A stretch of 64,000 bases of DNA from Atherinomorus stipes (Eukaryota; Chordata; Actinopteri; Atheriniformes; Atherinidae): the NCBI GenBank assembly GCA_023101725.1, contig JALJCO010001235.1, positions 294,030 to 358,029 of the forward strand. The letters run 5' to 3'. The translations under genes and the position numbers were made by a program. The notes beneath the pieces are model-generated. The model was not told the origin of the DNA and searched no databases. It worked only from the letters and a program-made list of their open reading frames with translations. Shown here in pieces: positions 11,809 through 23,155 of the stretch. Position 1 is the stretch's first letter. Each line of letters starts with the position of its first letter.

Positions 11809-14065
11809 TGATGGCCTTGTGGCAAACCTGGATCTTCTTTGCATCATGACTCAAATGTGTGTCACCTCTTCATTAGCCTTGTAAATTAGCAACATAGCTT
11901 ATGTAACAAACAAGTTGGATGCCATGATGTGATACTGCACATGGATACAAAGATGTCACGTAAAAGCAAAGTTATAAACTGTATTTTTATGATGGAAAAT
12001 TACCGTGTTTTTATGAAAACGTTTTTCTCTAATCTTGCCGGAATATTACCGTTTCTTTTTTTACATTTTTTGTTTACAGGGCATCTGACCTCAGATAAAA
12101 AAAAAGAACAACAATTAAATCAGGCTGAGTGTAAGCTCGCGCTGTTTTTATTGGGCCCAATGACAAAAGAATTAGCCTAAATAATAAACAAGCCTATCAA
12201 CAACAAATCTCAATTTAAAATGAGGCTACAAATCTATTCAAACTGCCAACTGAAAACCCTGAGACCACCATAAAAACATCTGCATCGCCGTGAATTAATC
12301 AGCTGCTGGGTGACAGAAGGAAGAGTTCTGCTTTTAGGAGCTGAGTTATTGCTGAGACAGCAGGTTGCGTCTGCACGCGACGCCAGACAGAGACGGTCCC
12401 GGTTTTCCCTGCAGTAGCGGATGTAACAGCACAGAGGATCAGATCGAAACCAGTTAATCTCAATCATTTCCAAAATCATGACCTGTTTTGTCTGAAGATG
12501 CCGCAAGATTAGCGCGCAGGACCGCGGACGCAGAGCAGGGACCTTCTCAGCCAGCAGCGGCGCGTGCAGCTGGAGGCGCCGGCTCCTGACACAGTCGCGT
12601 GACAATGTGAGATAAAACAAACAAACAAACAAACATGTAGTGGCGCAGATTTTCTTTCAAGCGCTCGTGCCGTCCCGGACCCAAACCCGCTCCTGGACTT
12701 CATGTCCCTTTTTCTGGTGGGAGCAGAGAAGCTCGTGCGGACCAGATGGGTCGTTGTTTCAGACACATCTGGATACTTCAGGCTGATTTTGGAGCTGAAC
12801 GGTCCTGATCTGGTCACTTTCAGTTCAACACAAAACCAGACCGAGTCCAGTTCGATCCTCACGAACAAATCTGGCCCCACCAGGTCCAACAGATCCAAAA
12901 CCACCCGAACCTCCTCTCTAACTTCCTCTTTTTATCATCAGAACATTTTAACATATTTCATGGCAACAGAATCTGGTTCTGATCCACATCCAGCTCCTAC
13001 CTTCCATCAGATCCAGCGCAGGAAGCCCGGTGGATCTGTCCGTCCGCTCTGCGCCTTTACGCAGCGGAGCGTCCTCTCCAACCAGCGGAACCTGCCGATT
13101 CCCAGTGAGAGGATGTGTGACTAACCGGTTCTCACAGGATCGATAGAGGAAGAACAGGTTTAGCTGGACGAGCATGACTTTCTTTTCCTGCTGTGACGTG
13201 AAGTAAAAAAAAAAAATCTGAGAAAGAGGCCAGAAATCCAGTTTCATCCTCCGAACTCAAGAAAAATAGTCAGAATAATCCGCTTCTGGTCAAGTTTGCA
13301 GTCAGTCCGTTTCATGGATTCAAACTTCCACGATCTTTATTCATCTTCCGTCTGGTTCCTGGGAGGAGAGACGTGAACGCGCCCCGTGACTGACGTCTGG
13401 AGAAAGGCAGCAGCCTTATAAGGGTTTTATCCGTTTATGGTGTTTGTAAAAAGTCAGTGACACATGAACATGTAGCTTAATAACAACAACAACAACAATA
13501 ATAATAATACATTTTATTTAACATCACCTTTCAAAACACTAAGGGCGACAACAAAGGAATAACTGTACAATTAAAACTCTTAAAAAACACGTCAGTTTTG
13601 ATCAAAAAACTTATTAATCTGGACATTGTGCAGTCAGACCGGTTTATAGGGAAAAAAAAAGAAACATATACGGTCCTCAGATTTATTCATCTCGTCCCAT
13701 TAAAGAAGGAAGAATAAAACAGGTGCAGTGAAATAAACTGAAATTTTAAACTTAAGAAAATCATGACACTGATTTTAAATTGTGGTTCAATAGAAAATTT
13801 AAAAACAAACAAAAAATAAAACAAGTAAACAAGCATGATGAGGCTCAGAGCTAAAATGTCCACTGCAATCAGATGTTTCTGTAACGTCCAATCAGACGTC
13901 TGCACCTGTTGGCAGGTATGTTGGTCCACTGATCATTTACAAAGTCTTTAATTTGTTTAGGACAGTTTTGTTTATTTATTTTAATTATTATTTTTAACCA
14001 CAATAAAAAATAATACATTATTTCTCTAAATTATAATGTGACAAATTTTTCATTCATATTACTTT
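11809..14065. other. Unassigned DNA with a GC/CpG-richer segment
   Basis: About 12240-13430 is richer in GC and CpG than its surroundings and contains overlapping open frames of up to 140 residues on both strands, none with a recognisable domain. It might be a promoter-proximal region, but I see no convincing exon. Simple repeats: (CAAA)n near 12617-12635 and (AAC)n/(AAT)n at about 13481-13510. Confidence 0.4.
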
Positions 14066-14069
14066 TTAA

Positions 14070-14304
14070 AGGTACAGTGTGTAATAATTACTGACATCTA
14101 GTGGTGAAGATGGGTATAGACTGATCCAAAGAGCGTTTTGTGTGTTTCGCCATCTTGTGGCGCCGCCATGGCAACAGGAATGAGTCCCAATGACCTGGTA
14201 TCTGCCAACATGGAAAGCATATCTGGATTTACAACGTTGGACAGTCTTCTAAGGTCATGATAACCTATAGGTATGTTATCCAGAGATCTCTAAAGTATTG
14301 ACTT

Positions 14305-14335
<31 letters not shown>

Positions 14336-15610
14336 CATCGCATCATTAATTTAAACTATTATTCATCTTCAGAAACTGGGTTTAATGACAAGCCACACTG
14401 GAAGAACACGCACAACTCATGATTATCCAAAAGTTAAAAGACTAAACTTTTTCAAAGGTTGCGACTTTTGTATTTTATCCCATATTTGGCTTTTGGTGTT
14501 GTTTAAGGACTGTACAGACCACGTAGCCTTCACATGTCCTGTTGATGAAACTAAAGGCTGCAGGACACCGTCTCCCTGATCAGTTTGTTTCTGACTGACT
14601 TTTTCTTTTTTTTTATTTCTGGTCACAACAATATCTCCCAGATTAGTCCTTAACACCACAGCTGTCTTTGTTAGCATTAGCTAGCACAATAACGTTATGG
14701 GTGTGTGATTTTCGGGAGGATAGATACGTGAAATAAAGTGTCAGATTAATGAGTGTTCACCATAATTTACCGTGTTTTTGTTGTTGGGGATTAAATCCAG
14801 TGTTTTCTCCGCTGTGGCAGCAAGTTATTCCTCTTCTGCTCTGTGTGTCCCATATTCCTCCCGATACGAACACACTGACATCAGTGGACGGAGCAGCACT
14901 TTCGACTTTTGTCACAGACAGCAGAAATCTTCATGAAATAAATGTCTGTGATCTTCTTATTCACTTATTACAACATTAAAGTTTTCCACTGATGTTCCAA
15001 CAACCAGGAATGTGACGTCCTTCCAGATTTCCACCACGTTGTTCAGAAAAAGTCTGATTCTCATCTGTTCTAATTACACATGTACAGAAACGCCCCCCAG
15101 GCAGTGGTGGACGGTCTAGTTGTGGCGTTTGGCCAGATTAGTCTATACACAATGACTTCATATGGCAAGCACTGTTGTGAGTGTACGGTGGCTGTCAGTG
15201 GCCAAAATTCTCCCAGTTATAAAGATGTTTTCATGTGTGAGTGGATCCAGTGGTCTCATGTTTTGACTGTACAGAACTATGAGTCGCTACTTTTAATATC
15301 TTTTGGGATTACTGATCCCAAACAGTCTCTAACTCCTATTAAACAAGCTGATGCAGCAGTTTTAAAGTTCAGAGAGTTCTTAATTCACACTATGATGTCC
15401 ATTTAGGGACATTATGGTAAAAATGGTGGTATGAATTTGGCGGCCTCCATGTATGTGGATCCCTGCAAGTAGATATAAATGACTCATTCTAAAAAAATAA
15501 ACATATAACAGCTGTTCTAGTGCAGCGATTACACATCAAAGAAACAGAGTTTTGAATTATATATTCCATGTTTTTGCCATTGACCTTTGACTTTATTACA
15601 CACTGCACCT
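14070..15610. mobile_element. 1.54-kb TTAA element, family B
   Basis: TTAA (14066-14069) is followed by AGGTACAGTGTGTAATAATT. The far end CACACTGCACCT precedes TTAA (15611-15614) and is the inverted form of the start. The interior has a 24-nt poly(T) tract (about 14311-14334) and no credible transposase. The left end and an internal block (about 15160-15200) recur in a solo fragment at 33804-33945. It is most likely a piggyBac-type non-autonomous element. Confidence 0.8.
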
Positions 15611-15714
15611 TTAAATTTCTTATTATTTAAATAACTTTTCTTTAATGACTGTATGCAGAAGATACAACAGAATACATTCAGACAGCAGCCAGTTACTCCA
15701 CCAATGACGAAGCG

Positions 15715-16925
15715 AATTTGTGATTCATCACGTCACATTTCCCTGTTACCCGAACGCGAATAAATTCATTCGCATGAATGAATTACATTTTAAGTCAATG
15801 TACTGATGCGCGTTTGCCTGGCGCGGCGCAACGAGCCCCAAATGCACGTGTAACTCGCGTGAATGTAGCGTTTTACTCGCACGAATGAGGCATCCTATTC
15901 GCGTGAATAGAGCGTCTTTCGCCTATTTTCTGGAGTTGAAAAAATTGAACTTGAGCATTTTTGACGTGCGAACAAACCAGCGTCGTCACTGAAAATGAAT
16001 GAGACGTGATGTGAACGGACGGCGCTCTGCAGCTCGCTACAATACAATTCAATAGTAAAGAAGCGCTTTTCACAGATAAAATCACAATAAGACGTCAATA
16101 TAATTCAATATGAGTTTGTGGTCAGACTAATGTAGTATTCAGTTTGGTCAGAAGATGACGCTCCAGTACCAGGAGTTCAGCCTCAGCTGATGTCAACAAA
16201 CACTCGGAAAGCAGCAGGAAAGCGTCAGTTATGAGTTGCGTTTAATCAGCTGGTTAAATGTTGAGAAGTGGAGGCGAGGAGACGGTAGAGATTCGTTAAA
16301 CTGAGCTACAATAGCGACAGAGGCCAAGTTGTTCTGCTTGAAGTTCTTGGATGTTTAGCTGGAAGCGCTAGCTAGCTGCGGCTAGCTTACTCACTGAAGG
16401 CAGATGCTCTGCAGCCGAAATACAACGTTTGTAGTTTGTATCCTGGAGGGATTTGCAGCACCGATCCTCCCCGACAGAAGCCCATCATGCTGGGCTCGGG
16501 AAATCCCCCTGGGAGCAGCCGTCATCCAGACGCCATCCAGATCAGGTGATGAAATCCACCGAGCTCTGAGACCTCTGGAGAATCTGCTGGATCAACACAT
16601 GCCGGCGTCTTCGGTTTCTTCAATTTCCAAAGCAGGTAGAACGCCACAGCCCTCTCAAAGTACTCAAAATAACCGGGTTCTGCCACGTTCACCTGACTGA
16701 GGTGAATGACGAGTGAAAAACCACCATCCCCCACTCCAGAGAGTTAAACTTGACGCACGAATGAAGCGTCTATTCGCGTATATGATACGCTTCATTCACG
16801 CGTATTATTCACTCCATTCACCTGAAAAAAACCGCCCGAATCAAGCGAGTAAACATCCAGCATTCGCGTGTTGAAATGTAGGCGCGTACGCGAATGGAGG
16901 CGTCTGGTGTGAACACGGGGTAAGA
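15715..16925. mobile_element. Harbinger-like non-autonomous element (tentative)
   Basis: Both outer parts are packed with CATTCGCG/CGCGAATG motifs in opposite orientations (about 15720-15910 and 16755-16900). The right edge reads GGTGTGAACACGGGGTAAG, similar to PIF/Harbinger termini in fish. A matching left terminus was not located and no transposase or Myb-like frame is intact. Boundaries are estimates. Confidence 0.4.
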
Positions 16926-17296
16926 GCCTTCTCCATGAAGCTGCTCTCAGCATCACAGCAGACCACCGTCCGGCTGCTGTGATGATGGACAGACCCTTTT
17001 CCTGTTCATCCACTCTGGTTCAGGTCCTAACACACCAGCTTTGTTTTGACTGGTCAAACTGGTTTTAACTGCAGGGCAGGGATTATTTACATGAGCAGCT
17101 TCTTTCCTGGATCAGCTGTTCTGGAGTTTGAAGCTTTTCTGTGTCACATTCAAAGTTCTGATGTTTTTCAATCATTAACTTCAGTTTGACACGTTCAACA
17201 GAGAAAGTTTAGTTTCTGGAGCATCTGAGTTTATTTACTGATCAGACTGGAACAGATAATCAGAGCTGAATCATTTACCTCGTTGATTATTAACAG

Positions 17297-17545
17297 AATA
17301 TTATAAAGGATCTCGACATGTGAACGTCTGGAGGGTCAGAGGCGACAGTCATGTGATGAACATTGTGAATAATTCACCATTAACTCCATCTAAAAAGCAC
17401 AAAGGTCCAGTTTCCAGTTTCCAGGAGGGGTACCAGAACGGGAACTTTTCCATCATCATCACTGATCTCACACTGGAGGATGAAGGAGCGTACGCGTGTC
17501 AGAGTGAAGACGGTCTGGTTATAAATGTCACTCTGAAGGTTTCAG
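17297..17545 (+). pseudogene. Ig V-domain exon, 3' part only
   Basis: The frame contains a core tryptophan (VNVWRVRGD), a middle part with SHVMNIVNNSPL, and the F-strand signature DLTLEDEGAYACQSEDG, followed by a G strand ending LKVSG. The exon ends at 17545 with donor GTCAGT, splitting a Gly codon (phase 1), as in the other V exons of this window. Strands A and B with the first cysteine are absent, and a stop (17284-17286) closes the frame upstream, so it is truncated or decayed. The sequence belongs to a different V subfamily from the copies at 30-60 kb. The start given is a weak AG acceptor; function cannot be stated beyond the Ig fold. Confidence 0.65.
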
Positions 17546-17664
17546 GTCAGTTTGTGACCAGTTGTGATGGACCAGCAGCATCAATGCTGCAACACTGCCA
17601 TCTGCTGGACGGCTCCGGTACCGACAGCAGCTCCTGCATCACTCTGCAGTCTGACCAGGTTTAA

Positions 17665-18132
17665 AGACACACAACGTAACTTTTAGACCTTAAAAATCTG
17701 TGTTTCTGACTTGTTTTGATGTCACATCAACATTCATTAAGCCCATTTTCGAGCTGTCAGTGCCCAGAGGCGTCCCGGGGCTCAGAAACAGCACTATGTA
17801 AGATTCCCATCCGGGACGCGACTGTGACGTTGCAGCCAACTATTGGTTGCAGCACCGCGTCACTCACTAGCAACCGGATGTAAACCAGGTATCAACATCG
17901 CGGGTGTTTTGAATGCGCATCATGTCGAATTCGGTAAAGAAACACAAGGAAACATCACCGGAGGAAGAGAGGAAAAGAAACAGAGGAAGGGACAGAACAA
18001 GAGTCAAGATAAGACTGTCTTTTACTGGCTGGAGTGAGCTTACAGTACAGGTACGAACAAGATGGATGCTAGTTTAGCTGCCGATAGGGGGCGCGTCACT
18101 TAGAAAACTGCTGAAAGTTCCGTTGTGTGTCT
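17665..18132. mobile_element. 468-bp TTAA MITE, family C
   Basis: TTAA (17661-17664) precedes AGACACACAACGTAACTTT. The inverted end AAGTTCCGTTGTGTGTCT precedes TTAA (18133-18136). It lies in what would be the intron after the V exon ending at 17545. A short basic frame inside is typical MITE filler, not a gene. Confidence 0.85.
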
Positions 18133-18188
18133 TTAACTCACTAAGTTTGGGTCCAGTTCTTTATTTCCACCTGTTGGTTTAATTACAG

Positions 18189-18234
18189 ACTCGTGTAAGG
18201 TCACGTATGAAGTGTTTCCAGTGTCTGAACTCAT
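18189..18234 (+). pseudogene. Possible second exon of the 17.4-kb Ig gene, interrupted by L2
   Basis: A pyrimidine-rich stretch ending TTAATTACAG (18188) is a good splice acceptor. In the phase left by the V exon (phase 1), the following sequence reads DSCKVTYEVFPVSEL. It then meets the L2 insertion at the repeated AACTCAT. After the L2 the frame continues for a few codons to TGA near 21128. This is an inference from splice signals and phase, without a domain match. It could equally be a chance open stretch. Confidence 0.3.
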
Positions 18235-18403
18235 TTCATTTCATTCATTTCATTTATATAGCACATATATCTACATCCAGCTGGATGCCCAAAGTGCTTT
18301 ACAGAGCAGGACATCAAAAAACATGGCTAAACATGGCTAAAAACATAAACATATAACTTAAAAAGAGAAGAATTAATAAGACAATAATAAAAGAGAAAAA
18401 AGA

Positions 18404-19981
18404 TTAAGAAGGAAAAGCCTGCGCCAAAAGATGGGATCTGAGCATGGTTTTAAAAGACGTGATGGACTGCGTTGACCTGAGTTCGAGGGGGAGTGCGTTC
18501 CAGAGGCGCGGGGCAGCTACAGAGAATGCCCTGGCACCCCTGGAATTGCACCTGTGCCTTGGTACCTCCAGAAGGGATAAGGAGGATGACCTAAGAGATC
18601 TGGTGGGGACGTGGCGGGACAATAACTCAGAGATGTAACTGGGAGCAGAACCGTGCAACGCTTTAAAGGTCAACAACAAGATTTTGAACTGAACCCTGGA
18701 GCAAACAGGGAGCCAGTGAAGACCAGCTAGGACGGGGGAGATGTGCTCATAGCGTCGAGAGCCGGAGAGAAGACGGGCTGCAGCATTCTGAACAGCCTGA
18801 AGACGCTGTAGGGAGGATTTACTGGGGCCGGCAAGGAGCGAGTTGCAATAATCGAGACGTGAAAAAATCAGGAGCTGAACAAGTTTCTTAAGGTCGTAGC
18901 TGGAAACGTATGATTTTATCTTTGCAAGCATCCTCAGGTGAAAAAATGAGTTTCTAACAACTATGTTTATGTGTTTGTCGAACTTTAACGAGTCATCCAC
19001 AGTGATTCCAAGGCTCTTCACACAAGAACGTTTAGAAGAAGCCAGGGGACCAAGGTCAGCTGTGGTGGAGACAAGAACAGAGGGGGGGCCAAAAAAGATA
19101 ATCTCAGTTTTATCCTGATTAAGATGTAAAAAGTTAATGGCCAACCATGCACGCAACTCCTTGAGGCAGTTTAGCAGTCGGGTGACAGAGCCATTGCCAG
19201 TATGTATGGGGAGGTAAACCTGAATATCATCGGCATAGCAATGATACGATATGTTATATTTCTGGAATATCTGACTTATGGGAAGTAGATAGAGGGAAAA
19301 CAGAAGAGGACCAAGGATCGAACCTTGAGGAACCCCGCAATCAAGAGCAGCCTGGGTGGAGGTGAATTGTTCTAACTGAACTATAAATGATCGGTGTGTT
19401 AAGTATGATCGGAACCAGTTTAGCACAGTACCCTTAAGACCCACCTGGTGTTCAAGGCGAGAGATCAGAATATGATGGTCCACAGTATCAAAAGCGGCTG
19501 TAAGATCTAATAAAATCAGAGCCGCTGATCTTCCTACGTCGAGGGTCAAATAAATGTCGTTGAAAATTTTCAGAAGAGCTGTTTCAGTGCTGTGAGCCTG
19601 TTTAAAGCCGGATTGGAATTTGTCTGTAATTTTGTGTAATGTTAAAAAGTCTTGGAGTTGTATTGACACTGCTTTCTCCAAGATCTTTGAGATGAAGGGT
19701 AATTTTGAGATGGGCCTGTAGTTAGAAAGAACAGTCGGATCCAAGTTTGGTTTCTTCAGTAACGGTTGCACCACTGCCTGTTTAAAGAAAGCTGGGAAAC
19801 AGCCAGAGTGCAAACACAAATTTATGAGAGTGAGTAGGAATGGTCCTAAAGATGAGAAAACGCTCCGAAGGAAAAGAGGGGGAAGGCAATCAGTAGGGGA
19901 TGGGGATGGTTTTATCCCAAAGACTAGCCTTTTAAGCTGGGTTAGGGAGATGGGGTCAAAGTGATGAAAGACTTGACACAC
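18404..19981 (-). pseudogene. L2 reverse transcriptase (frameshifted from endonuclease)
   Basis: 525 residues containing the full reverse-transcriptase fold: LLDLTAAFDTVDHH (motif A, Asp near 159), GVPQGSILGPLLF (216-228), and the catalytic YADD (249-252), with thumb and C-terminal L2 signature segments such as LDYCNSLL and LHWLPV. All catalytic aspartates are present. The methionine used as start is internal to the natural polyprotein; upstream coding sequence lies in another frame. The enzyme alone could be made only if translation restarted here. Confidence 0.9.
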
Positions 19982-20060
19982 GGTTCAACGGGAAACGAGA
20001 TTGCAGGGGGAGGTAGAGGGGGGAGAGACCTAATGGAGGCGATCTTTTCAGTGAAAAAAT

Positions 20061-21113
20061 TCAGAAAATTCTCGCACAGAATTTCAGAGGGCGAAAAGGG
20101 GGGCGGTTGGGGGGTGAGACTAAGCGGTTTAAGGTTGTGAAGAGAAAACTGGGTTTACTTTTATTATTGGAGATTAAGTGGGAGAAATATGCTGATTTAG
20201 CATCTCTCACTGCAATCTGATAGCTATCAAGACACTCTCTCAAATAATACAAAGAAACATGAAGTCGGTCTTTTTTCCATTTGCGTTCCGCTTGCCTGCA
20301 AGAGCGGCGGAGCGCACGGGTGGACTGATTCAGCCATGGCTGAAGGAAAGGTTTCTGGCGCCTAAGGGAAAGGGGGGCAACAAAATCTAAAATGTCCGCA
20401 CAAGTGTCATTAAAAGAAGTCACTAGAAAGTCGGCGTCAGCATCAGAGACTGGTTGGGAGAATAAAGGACAGTCTCTTAATGCTAAACTAAACCGTAACG
20501 GTGCAAGCGGGTTAAATACCCGACGAGGGACCAGAGGAAGAACGGTTTTAGGAACTACAGAAGAGAGGGACAAGGTAAAATGCACTGGCCAATGGTCAGA
20601 GAAGCCTGCATTAGAAATGTCATCAAGAGAAACATCTAGACCATGAGACATAACAAGATCCAGAGTGTGACCCTTATCATGTGTCGGACCAGAGACAATC
20701 TGTGATAAGTTAAAAGCTTCAATAACATTTAAAAAAATTTGAGACATGGGTTTAGACACACAGCAAACATGAATGTTAAAATCACCAAGCAATAAATATT
20801 TATCAGAAATCAGAGCCAGACTGCTCACCAAATCTGAAAAGTCAATAATAAAATCATTATTAAGTTTAGGGGGCCGATAAACGATGGTGCATAATACTGA
20901 AACTGGCAGTTGAAGTTCGAGCAGCTGCAGTTCGAAAGAAGAATAGGCTCTGGACGGGAGTTTTTTGCAGGAAAACTTGGATTTCCAGATAGTCGCAATG
21001 CCGCCGCCCCTGCCCGAGTGGCGGGGGGTGCTGTAATACGAACAGTCAGGAGGAAGAAGCTCCGAGAACGGTAAGGACTCACCCGATCGTAGCCACGTTT
21101 CTGTGATGAACAT
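20061..21113 (-). pseudogene. L2 apurinic-type endonuclease fragment
   Basis: 350 residues of the L2 polyprotein N-terminal half. The endonuclease nicks target DNA to prime reverse transcription. Visible motifs: ITETWL (3-8), LLGDFNIH (about 108-115) and SDHWPVHF (172-179), which form the active-site scaffold. The first beta strands are missing because the element is 5'-truncated. The C-terminal linker runs to a stop at 20061. Comparison with the layout of the family indicates a frameshift between 20061 and 19981, so the protein is cut from its reverse transcriptase. Confidence 0.85.
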
Positions 21114-21121
21114 AAACTCAT

Positions 21122-22689
21122 GACGATATGAATATAAAGACTAAGCAGCAGGAACAAACCTCCTCCATCTTGTCCTCTTCTCTGCTTTCCATCTGCTTCT
21201 TGAAGATTCTGGTTTCTGTTTCACCAGCTTTTAGATATTTTACATTTACAGATGAGGAGTTGTGTTGGTTCATTATTTCAGTAAAACAACAGCTTTTATT
21301 TTCAGTCTGCAGCTGTTTATTCATGCACCACCACACTGATGTTAAACTGGTTTTAGAAGCAGACTTTTTATTTCAGGAAGTTGTTGCAAACTGTTGATGT
21401 GAATGAGTTAAATATATTTATTGTTTTATTTTGTATTATTAATTTATAAAGCTAATAAAACCAAGAAGAAGAATGTAAACCTTCAATGAAGCCAGAGACG
21501 GCTTTGCTGTTCTGAGGTCAGATTTGTGGTTTCAGCTGGAGCTTGTCTCTCCTCTAAAAAACATCTTTATATTTGAGGCTGGACAACCTGGACATGATGA
21601 AATGTGTGAAATACTGGAGGTACAATTGATGCTTGGACCAGAAAGGAGCCCAGAACTCTGAGATGTGACGTAAATACCGTCCTGATATTTCACTGATATG
21701 TTTTATTTATGTTTTGTCTTTTCAAGTTAATCTCCAACATCTGTGTTGAGGTTTTTCTGACTTTAGAGGGATGTTTGAAGTATTTACAACCACTATTATC
21801 ATAACATTACTAAAGTTTACTGCATGTTTGTACCAGAGTGAGTTTCATGTGTGTTGCTGTGAGGCGTTTCAGACCAACACTGGCTGAACGCTGAATCACA
21901 TTCTGTATTTTACCTGGAATGATGTTTATTCTCTTTTTTTTCTTTAAAAACGATGTATTTCAGTATAAAGTAATTCTATATGGGATGAAATCTAACATAT
22001 AAATAAAGTTACCACTGGCGACTTTGAGCTGGTAAACAGAACTGTGTTTGTGGTCATCGCCCCCCTCCCCCAGCTGAGGAAGTGGTTTCTGGGTGTTTGT
22101 TGAGAAAAACTCAGAGATCAACTTCACTGTCGTTAAAAATTTGGCTGTAAAGCTGCTCAGTTTTTCTGCAAATAGAAAGAAAACATGTTATTATTGCTTC
22201 GTAATGAGTATTTAGTATCATGCACTGTTTAAATCAGCTTTATGTCGTCCTTCTTCTCTGCTATGAGACGTCCTATACACAATATACCACAATAAGTAAA
22301 GACTGCAGAAAATCCAACAAAAGAAAGAAAAGATTTTTTCAAATGTAGCTTGTTCGAACTGTTTTTCCAAAATCCCCTACCCTGCCTTTAATTATAATTC
22401 CACTGATTTAAGCTACACTATGAAAATGCAGCTCTCTAACAATGTTATTCCTATTTATTCAAAATGTGACCATGAGGAAAACAACGATAAAAAAAGCTGC
22501 TTCTAATTCCTATAAACCTTCAAAGTAGATTATTGAAAAGAAAAACAATCTTTTTCCTTAATTTTTTTTTTTTCTACTTGTCCTGTCCAGCATCGAAGCA
22601 AGCAGAATGGAAATCTGATTGCTTTATTCTGTTGAACAGTTTTGCTTTACCAAACGGAGCTTTATGAACATAAGGCTCCACTTGATATC
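21122..22689. other. Unassigned; possible 3' UTR of the 17-kb Ig gene
   Basis: No domain-bearing frame. An AATAAA at about 22001-22006 on + could serve as a poly(A) signal for the Ig-like exons upstream, which is speculative. Poly(T) occurs near 22560. Confidence 0.3.
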
Positions 22690-23007
22690 ATGTTTATTCA
22701 TTTTATTTCTTTATTTAAACATTTGTCTATTACACCATTCCATTTCATACTGCTGGGCCTGACAAGGGAGAAATGAAAGTTAACAGAGGTAATGATAGAA
22801 AGTGAAACAGAGAGAAAGGAGTAAGGAAGAGGAAGAGAGAGAGGAGAGAAAACATGAATCCACTTACACAGTTCACTGGTACATCTGTACAGCGATCCCT
22901 AAACAACCAAGGTCTCTGTTGGAAAACAAAACAAGCAATCCCCTACAGGAGGACCTGCAGGTGGCTTAAATATCCTCAGATCATACAAACACACGCAGAA
23001 CTACGCA

Positions 23008-23155
23008 GAGAAGAGGTACAACCTAGTCAGCGCGATGGGAAGTGGAGAAGAGGTACAACCTAGTCAGCGCAATGGGAAGTAGAGAAGAGGTACAACCTAG
23101 TCATCGCAATGGGAAGTAGAGAAGAGGTACAACCTAGTCATCGCAATGGGAAGCA
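23008..23155. repeat. 37-bp minisatellite, 4 units
   Basis: Four head-to-tail units begin GAGAAGAGGTACAACCTAGT at 23008, 23045, 23082 and 23119 and differ by a few bases. They lie at the edge of the L1-like tail. Confidence 0.9.

Larger units (their letters stand above)
18235..21114 (-). mobile_element. L2 LINE retrotransposon, 5'-truncated
   Basis: A minus-strand L2-type non-LTR retrotransposon carrying part of the endonuclease and the complete reverse-transcriptase region, followed by a 3' UTR ending in TGAATG/TGAAA-type repeats (18235-18260 on +). AACTCAT occurs at both borders (18228-18234 and 21115-21121), a plausible 7-bp target duplication. The 5' end is lost, removing the start of the endonuclease. 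Good ORF preservation suggests a fairly recent insertion. Confidence 0.85.

Noticed and set aside
12234..13124. Overlapping open frames of 130-140 codons in a GC-richer patch
   Set aside because: Present on both strands with no recognisable domain; noted only as a possible CpG-rich region.
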